Source: JADLBR01 sp020847615
Lineage (GTDB): Bacteria; Verrucomicrobiota; Verrucomicrobiia; JADLBR01
Length of the DNA stretch: 64,000 nucleotides
Assembly: GCA_026646655.1 (NCBI GenBank)
Contig: JAPKHT010000013.1
Location: forward strand, 9,636 to 73,635
Direction: 5' to 3'
Made by a program: the position numbers and the translations under genes. The notes beneath the pieces were generated by a model, which saw only the letters and a list, made by a program, of their open reading frames with translations, was not told the origin of the DNA and made no database searches. Numbering within the stretch: position 1 is the stretch's first letter; each line of letters starts with the position of its first letter. Positions 35,332 to 45,500 of this stretch are shown here, piece after piece.

Positions 35332-35569
35332 GATTGAATCTAGGTTCGGCAGGTGGGCCAGCGCAAGAAATTGGCAAACCGCTGATGGAGGCGGATCAAG
35401 CGGATTTCAGAACCCCTCCCGTCTTCGTCCGGGGGGTCAAATCACCGCCGCGTGGAACCCATCCATTATCCGCGCCGATCTGTGTCCATCAGTGGGAAAA
35501 GAGCTCTTTGTGGGTTGAAAGCCGCGGGCCGTGTCCGGTTTGGTCAGGGATAATTAACCCAACGGGCTG
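35332..35569. other. Intergenic region with inverted repeat, convergent genes
   Basis: Together with 35165-35331, this is the ~405-bp gap between the convergent biosynthetic cluster and the HzsA-like operon. It carries no clear gene. It contains an imperfect inverted repeat (35379-35397 and 35477-35495), then GGATAATTAACCCAACGGGC just before the stop of the HzsA-like gene. No terminator with a U-tract was seen. Confidence 0.5.
35379..35495. repeat. Imperfect inverted repeat
   Basis: CCGCTGATGGAGGCGGATC (35379-35397) matches, at 15 of 19 positions, the reverse complement of GATCTGTGTCCATCAGTGG (35477-35495). The enclosed ~80 bp has no gene. The arms look like a dispersed intergenic repeat and not like a terminator. 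Confidence 0.5.
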
Positions 35570-38548
35570 CTAGGGCGCGGCGGAAGCGAGGGGGGCTCGT
35601 TCGGGGCGGAACTGGTAGTCAGGCCAAAGGGGGCAGTTGAGGTCGATCCAGCACTTGACCGCATGGATCTGTTCTTGCGAGAGGCGGACGTCATAGTGGG
35701 AGGGCTCAAGGAACCGCGTCAACTTGCTCTGCAGGGTGCCGAAGGTGGCGGGCTGGGCCTTGTCGTGGCGAAGCCTATATGTCATGTCGAAGTAGTGGAC
35801 ATAGGCACCTTGGACTAGGGCGCGGTAGGAGGCGGGGACGAGTTCTTTGTCCAGCGTGGCGGAGAGATTGATGCCGCCGTCGGTCTTCCCGTGGCCGTGG
35901 CAGGAGACGCAGTGCTTGTCCCAGACGGGCTGGACGATGCGCTCGTACGCGAATGGGACGGCGCCCCACGGGGGTGGCTCGATGGTGCTGGGGGCTCGCG
36001 ATGCGGCCAGGGTGGGGTGGACGGGGGCGGTGGAATGGCGGTGCTCGTGGCAGCCGACGCACCCGCGTTGCTCTCCCGGCTGCAGCTGGATCACGCTGCG
36101 CATGCGCTGGAGTTCGTTGAGGTCCTTATCCAGTGCCTGGAAGTAGAGGACCTTGCGGGCCGGGGCGTAGAAACTGGCGGAGCCGTCGGTCTCGACGGGG
36201 ACAATGCCGAGGGATGTCTTGGCGACATAAGAGGGCCAGCCATTGGGACCATTCACCTTGTGGATGGGCGTCGCGTACCAGTCCTGGAACTGCTGGTGGT
36301 CGGCCTGGTACGAGCCATCGGGCATCTTCAGTAGGTCGGCGCGGACCTCCTGACAGACGCGCAGGAATCTGACAGAGCCGCGCGGGATGGCGGGGGAGAG
36401 GCCCTGATAGATGTCTGCGACGGTGAAGATGCCGGATTCGTCTGCCGGGTGGTGGGATCGGGAGGTCGTAGCCGAACTCATAAGAGTTTGGCCCGGGGCA
36501 GGCTCTGCCAAAGCCTCACGGCTTCGGCTGCGAGGAAACGCGTCGCGGGCGTCAGCGAACGCGGGGGTTCCGAGAATGGGGGGCTTGCGCTCTGGCTTGA
36601 GGGGGTAGGGGGACATGCTGCCGATCGCGGGATCGAGATAGAGCAGTTCGCGGTTTCCGTAGCGATCGACGAGGTAGAGGCCGAAGCGGTCGGCCGGGGC
36701 ATGGCTGGCGAGGAAGTAGTCTCGAGTGAGGGGGACGGGATCGCGCCAGCATTCCTGGCGGGGCCAGCTCATGTTGTAGTGTGGCCGGGTGTCGGGCGTG
36801 ATGTTGGTGATGGCCTCGGGGTCGGACGGGCCGTTGGCCTTGGCGAGATCGATGAGGCCGAGGGGGCCGTTGTGGTCGCCGCCGTGCGAGAATATCGTGC
36901 AGAGGATCTCGCGGGAGCCGGGCACCTCGCGACCATTGATGTAGCAGTTGGGGGTGTTGTTGCCGAAGATCAATTCGGGGTGCGTGCCGTCGGGGCGGAT
37001 GGCCCAGAGCGTGTGGCCGAAATCGGCCCCCTTGTCGATGTACTCGGAGCGGGTCCAGAGAATCCGGCCGTCACGCATGACGGCGGGCGACCATTCGGAC
37101 AGGTTGGCAAAGGAGAGGGGCCGGATGTCCTCGCCATCCATGCGAAAGAGCACGAAGGCCTGTGGGCGCCAGCAGAGGAAGCGAGCCCGGCAGCGCGTGG
37201 AGATAAAAGTGAGCCCGCCGTCCGGAAGGGGGCAGGGGTAGTAGTCGTGGAAGGGACCGTCGGTCAACTGTCGGGCGCCTGTGCCATCGGCATTGGCGAC
37301 CCAGAGATGCCAGTACGGCTGGGTGTTTTCGGCCGGTCCCTTGTCTGGGCGGAATGCGAAATAGACCTTCTTCGCGCCGAAGTCGGCCATGGGGTCGCGG
37401 GCGATGCCCGCGGTGGCGTCGAAGAGGGTCTTGAGCTTTGCGCGTTCAGGTTCAAGGCGACCGCCGATGCGCGGGATGTCCAGAGTGCAGATGCCGCCGC
37501 CGGGGAGGAACTTTGAGTCCAGGACGTCGCTGTAGTTGTGCGACGAGAGATAGGGGTGGCGCTTGACGAACAGGATGCGCCGCAGCGGTTCGAGGTCGGG
37601 GTCGCGGAACATGAGTCGGCGCTTGGCGATGCGGGCATCGAGATAGAGGGCATCGTCATTCGCGGTTTGCCGTTGGCGCAGGCCATCGAGTTGCTGTCGT
37701 TCGGCCTGGACGTCGACGCCTTTTTTCTCGATGCGGTCGATCATCTCGGCCATCTGGACCAGCGTGCGCTCGGTGGGCGAGAGCTTTGCGATGCGGCCCC
37801 AGTAGGGAGGGCCGCCGGGGAGGGCGGGTCGGGAGGGGGCCGTGCTCGCTGCGGTGGAGTAGTAGCGGCCATACGTTTGCGGGGCCTGATCGGGCGCTTG
37901 TCCGGTGTTCAGCGGCGAGAGGTGGTCCTGCGCATCCAACTTCTCCCAGGTGGCCTTCTCGCAGAGGAAGGCGTAGCGGAGGAGCCCGTCCCACGTGACG
38001 GGCTCGGCCAGATCGGCAGGCGGTTTATATGGGGGCGGCTGGGCCTTGGCCTGAGCGGCGGGCGCCTTGTTCGCCATTCGGGCGACCGTCGTCCACCGTT
38101 GGCCATCTTCGGAGAGTTGAATGTCCACCCGGGTTGGGATGCGGTCGGTGTAGCGTCCCTCGCGGTCGCGGGAGAGGAGGACTTTGGCGATGGGGGTGGC
38201 TTTGGGCAACTCGATCTGCGCCCACTCTTCCCCGGCTGTGGCGGCGATCCAGCTGTGGTCATTCCCGTAGCGGCCGTCGTTGAGGTGGGGGATCTGGTGG
38301 CGGGCGTGGCCGGGGAAGCAGGAGGATGCGGAGGCCTTGGCGCCGAGTGAGGCGAGAGCAACGTTGGTCTTTCCATCGGCGCCGAATATCTCGAACTCGT
38401 CGATGCCGGGCTGGCCGCGGTTCGTGGAGTGGATGATGGCGCGGATGAAGCGGGCGGGTTGGGGGTCGAAGGTGGCGGCGCAGGGTTCTGCGGCGAGGAT
38501 GCGTGTCGCAGCGGAGAGGCAAAGGCAAAGCGCGATGGAGGTCTTCAT
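35570..38548 (-). CDS. Exported di-heme HzsA-like protein 1
   Basis: 992 residues, starting at 38548 with a signal peptide (IALCLCLSAATRILAAE). An F5/8-type (discoidin-like) carbohydrate- or ligand-binding domain follows (ARFIRAIIHSTNRGQPGIDE, then EDGQRWTTVAR). The centre is a beta-propeller resembling the hydrazine synthase alpha middle domain (KVYFAFRPDKG, PFHDYYPCPLPDGGLTFIST). The C-terminal part has two CxxCH haem sites, RGCVGCHEHR and KHCVSCHGHG, and ends near CWIDLNCPLW. The start overlaps the stop of the next upstream paralogue (ATGA). Family members in non-anammox PVC bacteria have no known reaction; a periplasmic oxidoreductase or electron-transfer role is inferred from the haem motifs. 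Confidence 0.8.
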   Translation of the reverse strand: MKTSIALCLCLSAATRILAAEPCAATFDPQPARFIRAIIHSTNRGQPGIDEFEIFGADGKTNVALASLGAKASASSCFPGHARHQIPHLNDGRYGNDHSWIAATAGEEWAQIELPKATPIAKVLLSRDREGRYTDRIPTRVDIQLSEDGQRWTTVARMANKAPAAQAKAQPPPYKPPADLAEPVTWDGLLRYAFLCEKATWEKLDAQDHLSPLNTGQAPDQAPQTYGRYYSTAASTAPSRPALPGGPPYWGRIAKLSPTERTLVQMAEMIDRIEKKGVDVQAERQQLDGLRQRQTANDDALYLDARIAKRRLMFRDPDLEPLRRILFVKRHPYLSSHNYSDVLDSKFLPGGGICTLDIPRIGGRLEPERAKLKTLFDATAGIARDPMADFGAKKVYFAFRPDKGPAENTQPYWHLWVANADGTGARQLTDGPFHDYYPCPLPDGGLTFISTRCRARFLCWRPQAFVLFRMDGEDIRPLSFANLSEWSPAVMRDGRILWTRSEYIDKGADFGHTLWAIRPDGTHPELIFGNNTPNCYINGREVPGSREILCTIFSHGGDHNGPLGLIDLAKANGPSDPEAITNITPDTRPHYNMSWPRQECWRDPVPLTRDYFLASHAPADRFGLYLVDRYGNRELLYLDPAIGSMSPYPLKPERKPPILGTPAFADARDAFPRSRSREALAEPAPGQTLMSSATTSRSHHPADESGIFTVADIYQGLSPAIPRGSVRFLRVCQEVRADLLKMPDGSYQADHQQFQDWYATPIHKVNGPNGWPSYVAKTSLGIVPVETDGSASFYAPARKVLYFQALDKDLNELQRMRSVIQLQPGEQRGCVGCHEHRHSTAPVHPTLAASRAPSTIEPPPWGAVPFAYERIVQPVWDKHCVSCHGHGKTDGGINLSATLDKELVPASYRALVQGAYVHYFDMTYRLRHDKAQPATFGTLQSKLTRFLEPSHYDVRLSQEQIHAVKCWIDLNCPLWPDYQFRPERAPLASAAP

Positions 38549-41500
38549 GGGGTCACCTGCGTGATTTGAGGGGAGTGGGTTTCTGTGGGTTGCTGTCTGG
38601 CAAGATCGCGGATGTCGGATGCGGAGAGAGAGCCGCGGTAGATGCGGATGTCGCGCAGGGAGCCATGGAAGTTGTTGGCGGGTGTGCCCTCCCAAGTTTT
38701 CCATGCCCCGACGCGGAAGGCGGAGAGATCCAGAGGCACGCCGAGGTCGAGGGGCGAGGCGCCTGCGGGCTGGCCGTTGATGTAGAATCGGATGGTGCCG
38801 CCATAGCGCGGGTCGCAGACGACGGCGAGGTGCTGCCAGCGACCGGTGGCGAGAGAAGAGTTCGCGCGGCTATGGGCCCACTGTTTGCCGCCGGTGTTGA
38901 TGGCGACGTTGGGCGCGCCGTTATCGAGGACGCTGAAATGGAAAGAGGAGGCGTCCGCGCCGTCGGTGAAAAGGAGGGGGTTCCAGCGGTTGTTCAACGT
39001 GTCGGGGCGCACCCACATCGCGACGGAGATCGCCTCCTGTTTGCCGATCTGTCCCGACTGGAGGTAGGTGGCACCATCGAATCGGGGCGGGTTTCCAACG
39101 GCCTGGGCGTCGCGGCCGTGGCCGGAGGCGTCCGCCACGAGTCCCTTCGCTGCATCCACGAGTTTCCACCATGCGAGCAATTCGGCGGGGATGGGTGAAA
39201 CGACCGCGGGCTCGGGCGGCACGCCGCGTGCGGAGGCGAGGGTCGGGGTGGGCCGGAAGTCGGGGCGGCCCTTAGCGGCGATGTGACGGCGGCCGAAATA
39301 AGAGCCGTAGAAGGGGGCGTTGACATCGACCCATGTGACGAGCCGGACGAATTCCTCGCGGGATAACTTCACGTCGTGATGGCCCTTGCGGAGGACATCG
39401 AGGAGCTTGCTCTTGTGAGAGCCGTAGGTGTAGGGGGGCACGGCCTCGGCGTGCATCATGCTGCCGTTGGAAACGTAGGAAGGACCGCCCTTATCGGGAT
39501 CGGGGCCGGTCCATTCTTGGATGAAGTTGACTAGCCCTTTGCGGAGGAGGTTCTCGTACGAGATGGAGAAGGTTTCGGTGGGCGTTCCGGCGAGATCGAG
39601 CTTGGCCTTGGGTTCTGCACCGCCGTGGCACGAGACGCAGTGGCGGTCGAGGACGGGCTGGACATCGGCGGGGTAGTGGATGGGTCGGGGGCCAGTGTCG
39701 CCGGGTTGTGGGGCGATGGCGCGCGGGGGGGTATTGAGGGCAATCGGGTGCCGCGGGACGGGGGCCTGGTTGCGGTGCTCGTGGCAACCGATGCAGGAGC
39801 GCGTCTCCCCGGGCTGAAAGTTGACGAAGGTGCGCATCTTCTGGATCTCCATGAAATTTTCGTCCAGGGCATGGAGGAAGATGTTGCGGTCGGCGGGCAG
39901 CTTGAAGCAGGCGGAGCCGTCGGCCTCGACGGGCACGATGCCGAGCAGGACCGCGATCCAGATGTGGGTGTGCAGCGAGATGGCGGGGTTCTGGCCTCGC
40001 ACGGCATCGCCGGGTTGGATCTGCGAGGCGACCCAGGAGCGTGGGATCTGCTCCATGACGCGGAGGTACTTGACCGCACCTGGTTTGATACCATCGAGTC
40101 CGCGATAGACATCGGTGACGAGGACGGTTGCCTCGGGGGCATCGCAGGGTTTGGCAGATGCGACGCTGGCTGGTGAAAGGACGGGCGGCCTGGGCCGCGG
40201 GGCGAGGGGCATGGCCTGCCAGCAGGAGAATTCGGGATCCTGGTAGACGGGGACGCGGTTGCCGAAGGTGTCTATAAGATAGATGCCGTAGGCGCGCTTG
40301 TCGTTGTAGCGGGCGTGGGGGTTGCATGACACGAGGAAGAACTTTCCGGCGCCGGCGCCCGTCTTTGGGTCGGCGAGGGGATACGGGTCGCAATAGAAGG
40401 GGCCGTAGAGGTCGTGCTCGTTCCATCTGCCGTTGCGGAATTGGTAGAGGCCGCGGAGGCCGCGGGTTTCCACCTCGGGCGTGAGGGAGACCATGGCGTC
40501 TTTCGTGCGCTTGTCCTTGTGGAGGTCGATGAGGCGGATCGAGCCGACGGCGAGGGGCTCGTGGCCGCAGCCGGTGGCGACGATGAGATTGGGCTTGCCA
40601 GGCACCTGATGCCCGCCGAGGAAGACCCCCGGGTTGTCGATGTTGTCGCCGTAGATTTCTTCGGAGCCGGTGCCATCGGGGCGGATGGCCCAGAGCGGCT
40701 GGATGGCGGCGATGCCCTTGTACACGTACTCCCAGCGGTTGTAGAGAATGCGACCGTCGGCGAGCATCGCGGGGGTGAACTCGCTCAGCGCGCCCTGTGA
40801 GACCTCTTGCGGGTTGCCGCCACCTGCGTCGATGCGGTGGAGGGCTGTGGTGGTGAGGGTGTGTCCCCCGCAGAGGACGGTGCGTTCGGCACGGGTGGAG
40901 ACGAAGGCGATTCGCCCATCAGGCAGGTAGCACGGGTGCATGTCGTCGGTCCAGTGGCCGTAGTAGCGGGGATCTTTCGCGATGAGGTCCATCGGGTACT
41001 CGTGGTGCCGCGCGACGCGCGCGGCTTCGTCCTTCGGGGGGAAGGTGAGTTGGCGGAGGCCTTTGCCGTTGAGGCCGATCTCCCAGATGCGGAAGCCCTC
41101 GGGCCTGCGGGCGCGGTAACCGAAGATGAGGCGCCTCGCGTCGCGGGACAGGTCGTAGCGGTCGAAGATGCCGCCGGAGAGCTGGGGCACGATCTCGCGG
41201 ACTTTGCCAGAGGCCAAATCCAACTCGCAGATGTTGCCGCCCCAGTCGCGGATGCCGTTGTAATAATCGTCGTAATAGTGGGCGGAGTCGTAGGTGTAGC
41301 GTCGGACGAAGAGGAGGCGCTGGTCTTTCAGCAGCGGGTTGGCAGTGACGAGGGCGGCCCGTTTCAGGCGTTCGACATCGGCCAGGAGGGATCGGGTCGC
41401 TTCATTGGCGGGGTCGAGTGCGCCGGCGGCGTCGAGGATGGCTTTGTGGAGACCATCGGTCTGCCGCGCAAGAGCGTCGGCGGGATATTGCGCCGGGAAG

Positions 41501-42510
41501 CCGCGGCCGAGCTCGTCGATGGCGGTGCGGAGTTTTTTGAGATCGGAGAGTGCGCGTTCGGCCTCGGCGGCGCCGACGCAGAGGTTGAGCCAGCGTGGGT
41601 CGTTGGGCGGGGCCTTGGCGGCATCGAGGTCGGCGAGGCAGGGGCGCAGGGACTGCGCCAGTGGCGCGTTTCGCTCGAAGGTGGAGACGAGGAAGTCGCG
41701 TTCGGGCGGCGCGTCCGTGGCGGCGAGCCAGCCCGGCGTTTCGAACCAGGTGTGTGGGACGGCTTCGAGGAGGCGGTTCTCGTGAGGGGGGAAATCGTGG
41801 CGGACGTGTTTCCAGAGGTGGGGGACGGGATTGGGGGCGTGGCGGAACCAGAGGCGGAAGTGTCGGCGGTGGTCGATCTGCCGCTGGGCGATCCGGATGA
41901 GGAGGCGGTTTTCTCCTTGGTGGAGTTGCAGGTCGACGATGAACTGGTCGTTGAGGATCTGGTCGGTGGCTTCGCCGGTGCCGTAGCGCTCGAAGCGGAG
42001 GCGGGTGTCTAGGTCGTGGGTGCGCTGCCCGTTGAGCCAGATCTCCGATGTGTCCCCGCCGCCGATGCCGATGGCGAGGGCGACGGGTTTCGAGGCGGTG
42101 ATGGTTCGGGTGATGCCCATCGAGGCTGCGGGGTGGCCTTGGCCAGCGGGAGTGAGGGGAATGAACTGTCCGTCTTTCCAGCCGGGGCGATCCATCCAGA
42201 GGGGTTTGCCGTTGGGGGCGTTTGCTGCCAGATCGGCGGAGGGGGATTGCGCATCGAATGACAGCGTGGCCGTCGCGTGCCACGGGCCGAGGGTGACGCA
42301 CGCCCGCGCGGCGGACTGTTCCAGTTGCCAGCGCTGGAGGGCGTCGCGTGTGTCGAGGAGAGTCCGTTGGAGGGTGGCGCGTTTCGCGTATGTGGCGAGC
42401 GGGGGAAGGGGGGCGATTTCGGGCTCGACGCGGGTGGGTCCGAGGGCCTGCGTGGCAAGCGAGGCCCCGAGCAACGCCGTGACCGATATTGCTGTGCGCC
42501 GTGCGCTCAT
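38545..42510 (-). CDS. Exported di-heme HzsA-like protein 2 with C-terminal LamG domain
   Basis: 1321 residues. A signal peptide (ISVTALLGASLATQALG) is followed by a beta-sandwich region with GDTSEIWLNGQRTHDLDTRL. The propeller region includes RIAFVSTRAERTVLCGG and FGYRARRPEGFRIWEIGLNG. Two CxxCH sites are present (RSCIGCHEHR and RHCVSCHGGA), then LVTWVDVNAPFYGSYFG. The last ~200 residues form a concanavalin/LamG-like domain (GLVADASGHGRDAQAVG, HFSVLDNGAPNVAINTGGKQ), which suggests binding of a glycan. ATGA overlaps link it to both neighbours, so the three paralogues are probably co-translated. The function of the family is not known. Confidence 0.8.
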   Translation of the reverse strand: MSARRTAISVTALLGASLATQALGPTRVEPEIAPLPPLATYAKRATLQRTLLDTRDALQRWQLEQSAARACVTLGPWHATATLSFDAQSPSADLAANAPNGKPLWMDRPGWKDGQFIPLTPAGQGHPAASMGITRTITASKPVALAIGIGGGDTSEIWLNGQRTHDLDTRLRFERYGTGEATDQILNDQFIVDLQLHQGENRLLIRIAQRQIDHRRHFRLWFRHAPNPVPHLWKHVRHDFPPHENRLLEAVPHTWFETPGWLAATDAPPERDFLVSTFERNAPLAQSLRPCLADLDAAKAPPNDPRWLNLCVGAAEAERALSDLKKLRTAIDELGRGFPAQYPADALARQTDGLHKAILDAAGALDPANEATRSLLADVERLKRAALVTANPLLKDQRLLFVRRYTYDSAHYYDDYYNGIRDWGGNICELDLASGKVREIVPQLSGGIFDRYDLSRDARRLIFGYRARRPEGFRIWEIGLNGKGLRQLTFPPKDEAARVARHHEYPMDLIAKDPRYYGHWTDDMHPCYLPDGRIAFVSTRAERTVLCGGHTLTTTALHRIDAGGGNPQEVSQGALSEFTPAMLADGRILYNRWEYVYKGIAAIQPLWAIRPDGTGSEEIYGDNIDNPGVFLGGHQVPGKPNLIVATGCGHEPLAVGSIRLIDLHKDKRTKDAMVSLTPEVETRGLRGLYQFRNGRWNEHDLYGPFYCDPYPLADPKTGAGAGKFFLVSCNPHARYNDKRAYGIYLIDTFGNRVPVYQDPEFSCWQAMPLAPRPRPPVLSPASVASAKPCDAPEATVLVTDVYRGLDGIKPGAVKYLRVMEQIPRSWVASQIQPGDAVRGQNPAISLHTHIWIAVLLGIVPVEADGSACFKLPADRNIFLHALDENFMEIQKMRTFVNFQPGETRSCIGCHEHRNQAPVPRHPIALNTPPRAIAPQPGDTGPRPIHYPADVQPVLDRHCVSCHGGAEPKAKLDLAGTPTETFSISYENLLRKGLVNFIQEWTGPDPDKGGPSYVSNGSMMHAEAVPPYTYGSHKSKLLDVLRKGHHDVKLSREEFVRLVTWVDVNAPFYGSYFGRRHIAAKGRPDFRPTPTLASARGVPPEPAVVSPIPAELLAWWKLVDAAKGLVADASGHGRDAQAVGNPPRFDGATYLQSGQIGKQEAISVAMWVRPDTLNNRWNPLLFTDGADASSFHFSVLDNGAPNVAINTGGKQWAHSRANSSLATGRWQHLAVVCDPRYGGTIRFYINGQPAGASPLDLGVPLDLSAFRVGAWKTWEGTPANNFHGSLRDIRIYRGSLSASDIRDLARQQPTETHSPQITQVTP

Positions 42511-45500
42511 GGTGTCTCCTGTGCGGGATTGGCGACGGTGAAATTATAGTCTTGGTAGTCTGGGATGCGGAAGCGATCCACGACGGGCGCGGTCCGTATG
42601 CGTGGTCGCACCGGGAGCCAGTCGACGCCCTGGAAATCGGGGTCGGGTTCCTGGCGGACCTCCTCGTCGCCGCGGTACGGGCACATGGCATCGACCCAGC
42701 AGATCAGGCGCTGGAGGCTGATGGGGTCGACGCGCACGTCGTGGTGCTTGCCGCCGGAGGCGATTTCGATCAGGCGGCTGCGGTACGAGAGGCGGGTCAT
42801 GGGTGGGGGCGTCTGGTAGGCGACGGGATCGAGCTTGCCGTAGGCTTCGACGAGGAGGGTATCGGCGATGCCGAAGCCGGGCGGACAATCCTTGGGGCGC
42901 TCGTACGGTTGGCCCCACGTCGGTTGCCCGATGAGCAGCCAATAGACCTCATCGAAGTCGAGTTTTCCGGGGCGGGCGGTGAGGTCGAGGGTCTTGCGGC
43001 CCTCGCCGTCGCCCTCGTGGCACTTGGCGCAGTATTTGTCCAGAACGGGGCGGACGTAGCGCGGGTAACTCACGGTGGTATCGGGCCAGGGCGGGGGCGT
43101 GATGTCGCGGGGTGGTCGAGTGAGGGCGCGTCCGCTCGTGGTGACGGTCGCGGCGCGGCTGTGCGATTCATGGCATCCGAGGCAGCCACGGTATTCGCCG
43201 GGCATGACATTGGCGAAGCTCCGCATCGTCTGAAGGGCGCGATGGTTTTCATCCAGCAACTGGAAGTGCAGGGCCTTGCCGGGAGGCGCGTGGAACGAGA
43301 CCGAGCCATCCGATTCGATCGGAACGGTGCCCAGCACGCGCTTGACGCCCTCGGATTGGACGGCCGAGACGACCGGCCCCGTGGAGATGTAGGGGCGCTT
43401 ATACCAGTACGTGTAGGTTTTGGGATCGATGTGCCAGACGCGCAGGAATTTCGCCTTGCCGAGCAATTCTCTTGGCGCGCCCTCGAAGACGTTGTTGCTG
43501 AAGATGACGCCGTCGGCCGCCGGGGCGGTGTCGTTGGGCTTGGGCCACGCGACGCGGTCGGGAACAACGGGCGGCTTTGTCCGCCGACGGAGGGGCATCG
43601 CGTGGAAGATGTTGTGGGTCCCCTCGTAGATCAGTTCGGCATTCCCGTCGACGTCCATGAGATAGAGGGCGAATGTGTCGCCCCGGGTGGCGGAGACGAG
43701 GAAGTCGTTTTCGTTCAGGGGATATGGGGAGTAGTGGGCGGTGAATTTTCCGCCGGGGTGATAGCGGGGCGATTCGATGGTGTCGGTGGGTCCGTTGCCG
43801 CACTCGGGCCAGGGGATCTCGGCGGTGACCTTGGTGAGGCCGTGGGGGAAGTCGCGCCCGCCGTCGGGATCGACGATGCCGACGGAGCCCGCGAACCAGT
43901 CGTGGTGGCCGCAGCCCGTAAACATGACGCGGCGGCTTCCGGGGATCGCGCGGGCGTCCTTCATCACGTCGGGCCAGACGGATTGGTTGCCCCAGAACAT
44001 CTGGACCTGCGTGCCGTCGGGGTTGATGGTCCAGAGTTTTTGCGCGCGCCAGAGTGGCTTGTCGGTGTATTCCCAGCGGGTGTAGATGACGCGGCCGTCG
44101 TTCATGACCGAGGGGAGGTAGTCGGGCTCGTTGTTCGCGGAGACGATGTGGATGTTCTTTCCGTCGGCGTCACATCGCGCGAGGGGGAAGGCGCTGGTGG
44201 GCGGCATGCAGCGGACGTAGGTGTGGGCGCGGGTGGTGCAGAAAACGATGTGGCCGTCTGGAAGGTAGATAGGATCGAGGTCATCGAAGGGCCCATCGGT
44301 GAGCTGTCGCAGGCCAGAGCCATCCGCGCCGACCTCATAGAGGTGGAACGACTTTTCGTTATGGGGCTTGTGGCAGAAGAGGATTCGGTTCCCGTCCCAG
44401 GAGACATCGGGGCGCCAGAAGGCGCCGTGGAGCGGGGGCCGTGGCATGAGTTGGGTGATTTTCCCATCTGGGCGCAGCCCATCGAGCACGAGAAGCCGCG
44501 CGCCGGGGACCGCCATGTAGCCGAGGCGGTGGCGCGTCTCGTGCTTCCACTCCTTGCCGGCGGGGAAAGGCATGTCCACGAACACGAGGCGGCGAAAATC
44601 GATGGCGGGGTTTTTGAGCATGATGCTGCGCTTGGCGGTGCGTGCTTGCAGATAGAGCGAGGCGATGTCGGCGTCGGCGGCCTGGGCCTGTTCCCCGATT
44701 CTCGACAGCACGGCCAATTCGGCCGACAGATCGACTCCGCGCAGGCGCGCGGCCAGTTCCCTCGCGCGACGGATGTCGTGGGCTAGATGCTCCTGGGTGG
44801 GTCTGTTCTCGGCCTGCCGGAGCCAGTCGCGCTCGAGGGCCGCGCGACCCTCTTGTTCGGTGAGGGAGCGTGTCTGCGGGGTGGATGGCGGGATGAAGGG
44901 CGCGACGGCTTCATACTCGTGGGGCCGCCACTGGACGCGTGCCGCGATCTCCTGCATCAGTGCGATCCATTCCGGCGAGAACCGGGTCTCGTCGCCGTGC
45001 GCCTTGAGCGTCGCCAGCCGTTTCTCCAATGCGGTGGCCTCTTCCCACCGTGCCTTGTCGGCGGCGCTCTGCGCGGACCATTGGGCCTCGGTCACGGGGC
45101 GGTATTCGACAAGCATGCCGATGAGCCGTTCCGCGGCCGCGAGATGGAAATCATTCCCGTTGGCACGGAGAAACGCGATGGGATCGGCGTTGGTCCAGAG
45201 GCGGAACTGGCGGCATTCCTCCGGGAACCGCGTCTGGAGTTTGGCGATGAAACCCCGCGCCACATTGGCATCGAGGGGCAGTTGCTTTTCGATGAAGTTG
45301 CGACGCGAGGCGGCGAGGGTGTCGGCGAATGTGTCCCGGGGTGCGAATAGGTCCGCGAGGATCTTGGCGGCGGCGGCTTTGGATTGGGCAATGATCTCGA
45401 CGCCTTGGGCATTGAGGGAGGCGACTTCGGCGGGGGAGAGTGCGGTGGCGTAGATGCGGAGGTCGTCCATGGCGCCCTGGAAGCACTCGTGGCCGCGGGT

